From NCBI RefSeq assembly GCF_002434265.1, contig NZ_DJJS01000007.1, positions 142,994 to 206,993 of the forward strand: DNA of 64,000 nt. The letters are read 5' to 3'. Below are positions 48,301-54,376 of this stretch, piece after piece. This DNA is from Pseudomonas sp. UBA6562 (GTDB lineage: Bacteria > Pseudomonadota > Gammaproteobacteria > Pseudomonadales > Pseudomonadaceae). The notes under the pieces were generated by a model. The model was not told the origin of the DNA and did no database searches. It worked only from the letters and a program-made list of their open reading frames with translations. The stretch's first letter is position 1. Every line of letters starts with the position of its first letter. A program made the translations under genes and the position numbers.

Positions 48301-49895
48301 CCGCTGCCTTGAACTCTGTCGCCAACCGCGTTGCGGCCACCGAGAGCGGGCTGACGGCGCAGTCCAGCAGTATCACCAACTTGGAGGCGAAGATAGGTAA
48401 CGCCCAGCCATTCGTGGCCGGGCAGACGTGGGAATTCGCGAACTCAACCCAAGGATGGAAAGCCAATACCGATGGCGCGACCATCACGGCAGGGCCGCAG
48501 TTCGTGACTATCTCGAAGTTCACCACCTTCCAAGTCAACAACACCTTCCCAGTGATCGAAGGTGCCGAAAACCCCCTGATCAGGATCAGGCTGCGCCGAC
48601 GTAACACGGGCCGTGCTCGCGCAGCGATGTACTGGGCCAACGAGGACGGTGGGCTTGCCGAATCTCGTAGGTTCGACTGGTCTATCAACACCTCGAACGG
48701 TGACTGGCAGGACATTGAGTTCGATCTCTCCGGGCATGCCGGCTGGAACGGCAAGAAGATCTGGGCGATCCGTCTGGACATGTACAACTCGGGCGATGCC
48801 AACGGCGAGGTGGACATCGCCTACATCGCGGCTGGCCGGAGATCGGTTGCAGCGTCGGGCAGGGCGTTCGACTCGCTGAGCGTCAACGTCACCCAGCAAA
48901 GTGAAAAGCTGGCGGCGGAGACACAGCGGATCAATGGGCTGCTGACATCGGTGGGCAACGCCAATGCGGCAATTCAGGACGAAGCGACGACTCGCACCAG
49001 TGCCGACTCGGCGCTGAGCACAAGAATCAATGCTGCCCAGGCGAAAGCCAACGATGCGGCAGCGGCGGTCCAAAGCGAGGTCACAGCGCGCGCAAACGCT
49101 GATGCAGCGCTCGGCAGACGTGTTGATGGCGTTCAAAGCAGCTTGGGCAGCACCAACGCCGCAGTGGACAGAACCTCCACGGCTCTGACCTATTTGAACA
49201 ACGTAGCGAGCGCCTCGGAGGTGGTTCGAGTACAGATCACCGCCAACGGTATTCGGCACGTCGGCGGCTTCGGTATCGGCATTGAGAACAACGACGGCGC
49301 AGTTCAGTCAACGTTTGCAATTTTGGCAAACCGGTTCGCGATACTCAGCCCATCAGGCGACAGCGTCTCATCACCCTTCGCAGTACAAGGCAGCCAAACG
49401 TTCATTAGTGACGCCTACATCCGCGACGCTAGCATAGGCACCGCTAAAATCGCACAGGGCGCGATCGCCAACGCGCAGATCCAAGACGCGGCCATCACCA
49501 ACTCCAAGATCGGCGATTTGCAGGTGGACACACTCAAGATCGGCAACGAGGCGGTAACCATACCCCGGTACGCCGGCTATGCGCCTCGCTTCAACTGCAA
49601 CGCGACCTGGCAGACGCCGCTGACCATCACGTTCTACATGCCGCAACCGGGCATGGTTTACATCAACTACAGCTCGACGTTCCTCTCCCACGGCACCCAG
49701 TATTACCAGTACCGCCTCGTTCTCGACGGCAACCTCATTGCTGAGTCTGTAGCCCGCTGGTCTGACAGCTCGATAACGCTTGCGTCTGGACAATACGTCG
49801 GCGCTGGCCAGCACACGGTCGATTTTTCGATCCTGGCAGAGGTGGGCGTGGTGCTGTCCTATCAAAACCTCATGGTGCAAGGAATCATGAAATGA
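42378..49895 (+). CDS. Tail tip/host-recognition protein J, giant modular form
   Basis: This 2505-residue protein is about twice the 1132 residues of lambda J. Residues 1-610 are the conserved tip core. Residues 615-815 resemble two fibronectin type III domains. A chitin/cellulose-binding-like block with Tyr/Trp (KLYQATKAVP, DYWTDVG) is near 930. Then come repeated modules: two LAQNLWIDTTGN units (about 1030, 1420), two large QPFVAG...GRRS modules (1212, 2010) and two GGENLLYNP units (about 1520, 1740), separated by coiled coils. The end (SPFAVQGSQTFISDAYIRDA) is the DUF1983-type J terminus, followed by a unique receptor-facing tail. It overlaps the next gene by four bases. Confidence 0.93.
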   Translation: MGVINHLDITGAKGGESKPKAPVEAPDSLQSTNIAKILLAVGEGEFDGVPTDRDIYLDNTPITDANGNVNFPGVKWEWRRGSVEQDYIQGIPAVESETSVGVELRSDAPFTRALNDPQLSAVRVRLAWPRLLRQDASGNTNGYRIEYAIDIASDGGAYVEAHRGAVEGKTSNGYQRSVRVNLPKATSGWMLRVRRLTANANTGTIADTMSVAGYTEIIDQKLRYPNTALLYVEFDAQQFQNIPAVSVRCKAKRWPVPSNYDPLTRTYDGVWDGTFKQAWTNNPALVTYGLCVEDRFGLGKRIKPWMVDKWEMYRIAQYCDQPVPDGIGGQEPRFLCDINLQGRADAWTLLRDLSAIYRGMVYWAHGALFMQADMPRAQDVDYVFTRANVIDGDFVYGGAERSSHYSRALVSYDNPANNYDTDVIPVTDLALQRRYRDRPIEISAIGCTRASEAQRRGKWALLSNHQDRTVTFKTGMEGRIPLPGYVIPVADELVAGRPNGGRIVAAAGRTITLDRDTEIQAGDRLIVNLPNGTAQARTVQAVQGREVTVTTAYDVTPEPQLQWAIDHQDLAIQLFRVLKTSRTQEGHYEITALEFNPSKFAAIDTGAKLDERPISVIPVTTVQAPANVALSSSHMVDQGIAVNTMTIAWDAVQGAVGYDVEWRKDNGNWVRLQRTGTTSVDVIGIYAGAYLARVRAVSAFDASSVWKSSALTQLNGKAGNPPAITSLTTESLLFGIGLKWTFPAGAEDTQRTELWYGEGTDLTKATKLADLAYPQDKHTLQGLRAGQRFYFWARLVDRSGNLGPWYPVDATLVSGQASADAGPILEQIAQQIGESELGKELTSKIEKIALIDGNGPGSVNERVGSAKTELAKQIGDVNNALSGVKSTLDGQLSTVSKSVTDAKTDLQQQIANVSTLAGSLPYRKDKAYSINQNALGADGKLYQATKAVPLNTPPPNVDYWTDVGQAVVTAAGTAARVSKLETDVSTLDGKTTAQASQLSGLQTSLTATNGNVTAAQTAADAANALAGGKGKVLIQAAAPAAADRLAQNLWIDTTGNANTPKRWTGSAWAAVTDKAATDAAAAAAGALALAQTKADASVVSSLTTRVSDAEGKLTSQATQLDGMQASIDGKASSQALQQVTSRVTATEQKDAAQDQQLTSQSQALTSLTDNVSKKADASAVQSLGNRVNDAEGILTSQGSDITQLKNSVGAFQPFVAGKAWEFTGATRGWVATASGSTFTPGPLFATMGKSQSLQCSFTPVLPGAENPYLRIRLRRRNTTRTAARMYWANEEGGLAEARRLDWVISVVTTDWQDIELDLSGHAGWNGKNMYAIRLDMMNASDTSGEIDIAYIAVGRRSAAASAEAVSSLSNTVTESEGKLSAQGQSIISLQGGLTATNGNVTAAQQAAQAAATAAGAKGEVVYGSAAPAADKRLAQNLWIDTTGNVNTPKRWNGSAWVAVTDKVATDAAAAAASALSKVETKADASTVQMLGNKVEQQGAAITAAGEAITGINTSLTQVGGENLLYNPSFEQKQPAALVADGFGVGVPSDMTATPSLVPSRLDPNGTAQRVDFSAPNGSAYVDMNPVVARRPSLVQGQRVQLSAYCRATAGTAIRLYMQPLDDKGQVLETHGGNVFTANGNWQRVSIEIASAPANCAKVHCIFRAAGAGGNQKGFVEWDRVQLELGNAVTGWRDNGQAAAGNIAINAAATTALTGRVETTEAGLTSASGQITQLDNSLGDTGGENLLYNPGMTKYASVSGPADGWEVEGPATSTESLVQSWLNAGEKAHRMTVTAGMTTSSGYKSLRPTATGDTRRPKVGPSQTLTASIYIRGTSGFSIRIFMQWVDGSGTVINAPASPLVPIGPDSQRIQFAAVSPSNAAGCNLYYRVYSTTGAVTAGYAELARPQYEVGAKATGWRDSAQVNTNAIGAMSTAVDGLTSSVSQQGKDITSVSSRTTSLENSVNNGSTGLASKASAAALNSVANRVAATESGLTAQSSSITNLEAKIGNAQPFVAGQTWEFANSTQGWKANTDGATITAGPQFVTISKFTTFQVNNTFPVIEGAENPLIRIRLRRRNTGRARAAMYWANEDGGLAESRRFDWSINTSNGDWQDIEFDLSGHAGWNGKKIWAIRLDMYNSGDANGEVDIAYIAAGRRSVAASGRAFDSLSVNVTQQSEKLAAETQRINGLLTSVGNANAAIQDEATTRTSADSALSTRINAAQAKANDAAAAVQSEVTARANADAALGRRVDGVQSSLGSTNAAVDRTSTALTYLNNVASASEVVRVQITANGIRHVGGFGIGIENNDGAVQSTFAILANRFAILSPSGDSVSSPFAVQGSQTFISDAYIRDASIGTAKIAQGAIANAQIQDAAITNSKIGDLQVDTLKIGNEAVTIPRYAGYAPRFNCNATWQTPLTITFYMPQPGMVYINYSSTFLSHGTQYYQYRLVLDGNLIAESVARWSDSSITLASGQYVGAGQHTVDFSILAEVGVVLSYQNLMVQGIMK
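46011..46457 (+). repeat. Binding-module copy A in J
   Basis: This encodes residues about 1212-1360, from QPFVAGKAWEF to GRRSAAAS, with the conserved core YWANEEGGLAEARR and LSGHAGWNGKNM. It is duplicated at 48405. It looks like a beta-sandwich carbohydrate-binding-like module. Confidence 0.8.
48405..48852 (+). repeat. Binding-module copy B in J
   Basis: This encodes residues about 2010-2158, from QPFVAGQTWEF to GRRSVAAS, with YWANEDGGLAESRR and LSGHAGWNGKKI. It is closely similar to copy A in protein sequence but has clear base changes, so the duplication is not fresh. Confidence 0.8.
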
Positions 49896-50278
49896 CCGAA
49901 GCAGCCACGGCCGGGGAGGTCGTGCTTTACGACGCACGTGGAGAGATCCGCATGCGTGGTTATATGTCCCAATTCGAGGCAGAACTCAACGCCAAGCGAA
50001 CCGGGTTTTCCTATCTATTCGCGCGGGCCAGCGAGAGCGAGCAGTACGTGAACGCAGGCAAGATCGTGTCGCGCCCCAAGATGGCATTGCAGTTGGTCGG
50101 TCTGACCTTGAAAGGAGTGCCTGCCGATGCCGTGTTGATCATTGAAGGCATTGAATACATCTCCGACGGCAGTGACATCGAGTTGGGCTTCAGCCTGCCG
50201 GGCGAATACGAGGTCGTGATCGACCTGTGGCCTTACCAGAGCGAGGTATTGCACGTTGAAAATCGAACACAAAAGTGA
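49892..50278 (+). CDS. Small tail-end protein, function unknown
   Basis: This 128-residue, beta-rich acidic protein starts at an ATGA overlap with the J stop. It has no signal peptide. Its place right after J is that of a tip accessory or fibre-related protein in F-type tailocins. No catalytic motif is seen. Confidence 0.7.
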   Translation: MTEAATAGEVVLYDARGEIRMRGYMSQFEAELNAKRTGFSYLFARASESEQYVNAGKIVSRPKMALQLVGLTLKGVPADAVLIIEGIEYISDGSDIELGFSLPGEYEVVIDLWPYQSEVLHVENRTQK

Positions 50279-50426
50279 TCATGCAAAGGCCCGAGCTTTT
50301 GATTACCCAGCCATCGAAGAACAGCTCGACATGCTTTGGCACGCAATGGACCAAGGAGCGATACCCAAAGCCGAACCATTCTATTCCACCCTCCAACGCG
50401 TGAAGCAGCAGTACCCCAAGACCTGA
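50256..50426 (+). CDS. Short XkdW-like tail protein
   Basis: This is a 56-residue reading from TTG 50256 to TGA 50424-50426, with a GAGG site nine bases upstream. It overlaps the end of the preceding gene. The motif YPAIEEQLDMLWHAMDQGAI with FYSTLQRVKQQYPK is the small tail-associated protein commonly seen after phage tail fibres. It is followed by terminator T5. Confidence 0.7.
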   Translation: MKIEHKSDHAKARAFDYPAIEEQLDMLWHAMDQGAIPKAEPFYSTLQRVKQQYPKT

Positions 50427-50443
50427 AGGTCGAACATCCCCAA

Positions 50444-50468
50444 GCCCGCCCCGCGCGGGTATTTTTTT
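50444..50468 (+). terminator. Terminator T5
   Basis: CCCGC (50445-50449) pairs with GCGGG (50555 minus 500 and 50559 minus 500, i.e. 50455-50459), followed by a run of T. It ends about 15 bases before the next small gene. Confidence 0.75.
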
Positions 50469-50482
50469 GCCTGGAGAAACCC

Positions 50483-50710
50483 ATGCCCTATGTAGCCATC
50501 AACCTGACCAATGACTACGACGTCGCCAACAAAACCCGCTATGCCACCCAGGAAGAAGCGGACGCCCGCGCCCGCGAAATCCTGACTCAGTTCCCCGGCG
50601 CCCAGGTCTACACCGCACAGGTGCTGAAGGAGTACACCGCCAAGGTCTCGATCACAGCCAGGGACCCGGCCGAACCCAAGCCAACGGACACGCCCGACAC
50701 TGCCGCCTGA
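50483..50710 (+). CDS. Small tailocin protein, function unknown
   Basis: This 75-residue protein starts MPYVAINLTNDYDVANKTRY at ATG 50483 behind CTGGAG, with an acidic/Pro-rich C-terminus (DPAEPKPTDTPDTAA). No signal peptide or motif is seen. It ends the tail part of the cluster. Confidence 0.6.
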   Translation: MPYVAINLTNDYDVANKTRYATQEEADARAREILTQFPGAQVYTAQVLKEYTAKVSITARDPAEPKPTDTPDTAA

Positions 50711-51128
50711 CGGTGCGCAGCTCTCAACCGGGCTAGTACGAGAGCATCGAGCCCAACGCTCAAACACAGGCTAGCCAATAGCCTATTCCCAAACACAAGC
50801 CCGCATTGCTGCGGGCTTCGATTTCAAAAGCTGGCGTACCTTTTCGTCCACCTTGCGCTTTTCGAACGTATAGCTTTCAAGTCGATCTGTTTGCTCGCCA
50901 GTCGGGTATCCAGTGCATGCCTGTCGTGCCGTTTCAGTCTGGCATGGGCCTTGGCGTCCTAGTTTCCCGAAACACCGGACTGAACGCGACTTGGGCACCC
51001 AAAAGAGGCAAGTGCATCGAACGTTCTTCGTATTTCAGGCGACCTATGTATCAGGCGATATTCGTTATCCAACGCATTTCTCCCCACCAGCCGTCTCAAG
51101 AGCGGCCTTTTTTGCATGGAGCATCCCT
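50711..51128. other. Non-coding region before the lysis genes
   Basis: This 418-base stretch has no supported gene. It contains a hairpin AAGCCCGC/GCGGGCTT at 50797-50818 with a poor T-tract, and a weak hairpin with a T-run at 51091-51113 directly before the hydrolase gene. It may hold a promoter for the lysis genes; none is clear. Confidence 0.45.
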
Positions 51129-51572
51129 ATGACCCCTCGTGGCATCCGCAACAACAACCCCGGCAACATCGACTACAACGCCCGCAATGCCTGGGTCGGC
51201 CAGCTTGGCTTGGAGGAGGGCGTGGCCAACCCGCGCTTCGCCCGTTTCGACTCGCCCGAGAACGGCATCCGCGCTCTAGGCAAGCTGCTGATCAACTACC
51301 GTAGCAAGACCGGTCTTCCGGGCGTCGGCGGTAAAGGCATCGACACCGTCCTGGAGATCGTCCACCGCTGGGCACCGAGCAATGAAAACGACACCCAGGC
51401 CTACGCCCAGGCAGTGGCCGAGCGCCTGGGTGTGCAGACCACCGACAGCATCGACATCAAGGACTCGACGGTACTGCGCGGCATCGTGCTCGCCATCATC
51501 GTGCACGAGAACGGCGCCAACCCTTATCGGTCAGCGGTGATCGACGAAGGCGTACGACGGGCGCTGGCATGA
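51129..51572 (+). CDS. Predicted peptidoglycan hydrolase (endolysin, P5-like)
   Basis: This 147-residue protein opens with the GIRNNNPGNI motif of a phage lysin/structural P5-like family and contains the conserved RFDSPENGIRAL and HRWAPSNENDT blocks. It has no signal peptide, so it depends on the holins to cross the inner membrane. ATG 51129 is chosen; upstream in-frame sequence is non-coding. It overlaps Rz by four bases, giving a hydrolase-spanin order. Confidence 0.8.
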   Translation: MTPRGIRNNNPGNIDYNARNAWVGQLGLEEGVANPRFARFDSPENGIRALGKLLINYRSKTGLPGVGGKGIDTVLEIVHRWAPSNENDTQAYAQAVAERLGVQTTDSIDIKDSTVLRGIVLAIIVHENGANPYRSAVIDEGVRRALA

Positions 51573-52063
51573 CTTGGCCGGTACGGCTAGGGCTGCTGGG
51601 TCTGGTGATGGCGTCCTACTGGTGCGCCTATGAGCACGGTCGCTCGGTGGAACGCAGCCAGGCCCTGGCTGCATCGGCGCAGCGCGACAGCGCCGATCGG
51701 CTGGCCGAGGCCCTGGCCCAGCGCAGTGCCCGCCACGAAGAACAACGACGCGCCCAAGCGCAGGAGGAGGTGAAGGCCCATGCGCACGAACAAACCCAGG
51801 TGGCCGCTGCTGACGCTGCTGGCGCCGATGCTGCTGGCGAGCGGTTGCGCCACGCCGCCGGCCAGTTCGCCGCCGGCGTCGGTTGCCTCGGCACGGATAC
51901 CGCCGCTGTCGCCCGAGGCCAGGCAGCCACCCGCGCCGCCATGGTGCTCTCCGACCTGCTCGCACGGGCTGATGCGCGAGCGGGAGAGCTGGCGAAAGCC
52001 TATGACCGCGCCCGAGTGGCGGGCCTTGCCTGCGAGGCCTCCTACAGCACCTTGACACCATGA
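51569..52063 (+). CDS. Rz-like inner-membrane spanin
   Basis: This 164-residue protein has an N-terminal membrane anchor (LGLLGLVMASYWCAYE) and a long Ala/Gln/Glu-rich periplasmic coiled coil, the build of DUF2514/Rz. With Rz1 it bridges the envelope and disrupts the outer membrane at the last step of lysis. The start overlaps the hydrolase stop (ATGA). Confidence 0.85.
   Translation: MTWPVRLGLLGLVMASYWCAYEHGRSVERSQALAASAQRDSADRLAEALAQRSARHEEQRRAQAQEEVKAHAHEQTQVAAADAAGADAAGERLRHAAGQFAAGVGCLGTDTAAVARGQAATRAAMVLSDLLARADARAGELAKAYDRARVAGLACEASYSTLTP
51780..52055 (+). CDS. Rz1-like outer-membrane spanin lipoprotein nested in Rz
   Basis: In the +1 frame within Rz lies a 91-residue lipoprotein with lipobox Cys23 (MLLASGC) and a Pro-rich mature part (ATPPASSPPASV, RQPPAPPW). 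Both features define Rz1. It is wholly embedded in Rz, as in lambda, and the two would form the spanin complex. Without these features it would have been taken for a shadow reading. Confidence 0.85.
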   Translation: MRTNKPRWPLLTLLAPMLLASGCATPPASSPPASVASARIPPLSPEARQPPAPPWCSPTCSHGLMRERESWRKPMTAPEWRALPARPPTAP

Positions 52064-52248
52064 GTGCGAGCGCTTCGAGCACAGGCTCTGCGACGGCAAC
52101 TGGATACACCAAAGCGATGAAAACGTTCTTCGCGCGGTGAAAAAGATATTCCCCCGCCCAAGCATCAAGCATTGTTATTCCACGCCGATGATGACAAAGC
52201 GCCAGTAATTCCTGTCGCGTTTAGTCAACCCTCTCACTGGTGTTTCCA

Positions 52249-54150
52249 ATGCTGCAATCATTCAACAACCTGGGTGTGCGTACAAAACTGTCGTTGGGCT
52301 TTTCGCTGCTCGTCGCCATGATCCTGCTGGTTGCCTTCACCGGCTGGCGGGCGACCCTTTCCCTGGCGGACCGAGGCGACCGCATGCGCGACATCGCCAC
52401 CTTCAGTTCGATGGCCCGGGACATGCGCATCGAGCGATTGGTGTACTTCGTCAGCGCCACCGACGAGCAGGCGGGTAAATGGCTGGCTGCGCTGGACAAG
52501 ACCGAGACCCAGTTGCGTACCGTTTCGCCTAATTTCAAGTCGCCGCAGAACCAAGCGTTCCTGCGCGAAGCCGGCACGTTGTTGCAGCAATACCGCGGCT
52601 TCCAGCAACAGGCCGTGACGGCTACGCGCGAACGTGAGGCCGCGCGTGCCACGGCCTCGGCCTCGGCAGAAGCACTCACCCAGTCGCTCCAGCGGCTGTG
52701 GGGCGTCGCCAATGCCGATGGGGCGCGCAGCGAAGACCGGCAAACGATGGTGGCCTTGTCGATGGGCGTACAGCGGATGCACACGGGCTTTCGCAGCTAC
52801 ATCGCGGCGCCGAGCAAAACCAGCGAAGCCGCTGCGATCAAGGCCGCCGAAGACGTGCAAAGCAGCCTGGCGGCGCTGAAAGCCAGTGCGTTGCCGTCAG
52901 CAATGGTGCAGCAGCTGGCGACCGAGCTGGATGCCTACAACAGCCACGTGCAGCAAGTGATCCAGGCGCAAGCCGGCGCCGATGCGGGGCAAACGGGCAT
53001 CAGCCAAACGATCAACAGTTTGCTCGTGCTAGCCGACAAATTGACGGCACGGCAGGCCGAATTGCAAAGTTCGGACGTCAGCGAGGCGCTCCAGGCGCTG
53101 CTGATCTGGCTGCTGCTGGCGATCGCACTTAGCGTCGCGGCCGCCTGGCTCATCACCCGCTCCATCGTGGGCCCGCTCAAGGAAACGGTCGATCTGGCCG
53201 AGACCGTTGCGCGCGGCGATTTCACCCAGCGGCAGACCGTGACCCGTACCGACGAGATCGGCGCATTGCAGGCCAGCATGCAGCGCATGACGCTCAACCT
53301 GCACGGCCTGGTCAGCCAGCTCAAGGATGGCGTGGTGCAGGTCGCCAGTGCCGCCGAAGAGCTGTCGGCCATCACCGAGCAGACCAGTACGGGCGTGCAG
53401 TTGCAAAAAGTGGAAACCGATCAGATCGCCACGGCCATGCAGGAAATGACCGCCACCACCCATGAGGTGGCGCGAAACGCGGGTCAAGCGGCCGCTTCCG
53501 CCCAGGGCGCCAGCCGTCAGGCGGTGCAGGGCGACCAAGCCGTGGGCAAGGCGGTTGAGCAGATCGAGTTGCTGGCCCAGGAAATGGCCTCGGCCAAGTC
53601 GGTGATGGCGACCCTGCGCGGTCACGCCGACAACATCGGTAGCGTGCTCGACGTGATCAAATCGGTTTCCGAGCAGACCAACCTGCTGGCGTTGAACGCG
53701 GCCATCGAGGCGGCGCGTGCCGGAGAGGCGGGCCGGGGCTTCGCGGTGGTGGCCGATGAGGTGCGCAACCTGGCCAAGCGCACCCGCACGTCCACGGACG
53801 AGATCATCGAGCTGATCGCCGGCTTGAACCAGAGCACCGGCCACATGGCCGCCGTGCTGGAGCAGAACGTGCAGTTGACCGGCAACAGCGTCGAGCTGTC
53901 GCGCGAAGTGGGACAGATGCTCAAACAGATCGCCCACTCGATCAAGGACATCGAATCGATGAACGATCAGATCGCCTGCGCCGCCGAACAGCAAAGCGCG
54001 GCCGGCGAGCAGATCAGCCGCAGCGTGACCAATGTGCGCGACATTTCCGATCAAACCGCAGCTTCCAGCGAGGAAACGGCGAACGCCAGTACGGAATTGG
54101 CGCGCATCAGCGTGCAACTTCAGGACATGTCGGGCCGATTCCGGGTCTGA
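52249..54150 (+). CDS. Methyl-accepting chemotaxis protein (HBM sensor type)
   Basis: This 633-residue chemoreceptor has TM1 near 15-35, a periplasmic four-helix ligand domain of about 250 residues matching the helical bimodular (HBM) type of Pseudomonas McpS-like receptors, TM2 near 285-305, a HAMP domain and the signalling hairpin tip (EQTNLLALNAAIEAARAGEA). The start ATG 52249 gives MLQSFNNLGVRTKLSL. It lies just outside the tailocin, about 190 bases from Rz. The ligand is unknown; organic acids are common for HBM receptors. Confidence 0.92.
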   Translation: MLQSFNNLGVRTKLSLGFSLLVAMILLVAFTGWRATLSLADRGDRMRDIATFSSMARDMRIERLVYFVSATDEQAGKWLAALDKTETQLRTVSPNFKSPQNQAFLREAGTLLQQYRGFQQQAVTATREREAARATASASAEALTQSLQRLWGVANADGARSEDRQTMVALSMGVQRMHTGFRSYIAAPSKTSEAAAIKAAEDVQSSLAALKASALPSAMVQQLATELDAYNSHVQQVIQAQAGADAGQTGISQTINSLLVLADKLTARQAELQSSDVSEALQALLIWLLLAIALSVAAAWLITRSIVGPLKETVDLAETVARGDFTQRQTVTRTDEIGALQASMQRMTLNLHGLVSQLKDGVVQVASAAEELSAITEQTSTGVQLQKVETDQIATAMQEMTATTHEVARNAGQAAASAQGASRQAVQGDQAVGKAVEQIELLAQEMASAKSVMATLRGHADNIGSVLDVIKSVSEQTNLLALNAAIEAARAGEAGRGFAVVADEVRNLAKRTRTSTDEIIELIAGLNQSTGHMAAVLEQNVQLTGNSVELSREVGQMLKQIAHSIKDIESMNDQIACAAEQQSAAGEQISRSVTNVRDISDQTAASSEETANASTELARISVQLQDMSGRFRV

Positions 54151-54376
54151 CCACCTGGGCGTGACGGACACCGGGTTCGGCACCGCCCAACGTCCCTCGG
54201 CCAAACCCCAGCAGCGGCCTGGCTGAGCCACCCCGTGTGCCGTCGCGTGCAAGGCGCCTGTCGCACGACCCTAGCGTCAGCTTCGCGGACGACCTCCAAC
54301 AGATGCCAGGGTTAGGCGACTGCTCGCGCATTCCCGTAGAATCGCCCCCACGTTCGTGCAGACTTGGGTCGTTTCA

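Larger units (their letters stand above)
32453..52063 (+). mobile_element. F-type (lambda-like flexible tail) tailocin cluster
   Basis: The region contains a repressor, holin-like proteins, tail tube, G/GT, tape measure, M, L, K, I and J homologues in lambda tail order, then a hydrolase and spanins. Terminase, portal, capsid, head-tail joining, integrase and replication genes are all absent. That is the composition of an F-type pyocin (a phage-tail bacteriocin) released by lysis to kill related bacteria. The alternative is a prophage that lost its head genes. No duplicated tRNA end was found at the right border. Confidence 0.85.

Noticed and set aside
30000..52100. Terminase, portal, capsid, integrase or transposase genes, and CRISPR arrays
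   Set aside because: None were seen on either strand; the cluster is therefore treated as a tailocin rather than an intact prophage.
52060..52140. 26-codon frame overlapping the Rz stop
   Set aside because: It is too short, of low complexity (Ser/Ala/Thr), and without a recognisable motif.
52064..52248. Right attachment site matching the tRNA-Pro 3' end
   Set aside because: No copy of the tRNA T-arm or acceptor sequence was found between Rz and the chemoreceptor gene.
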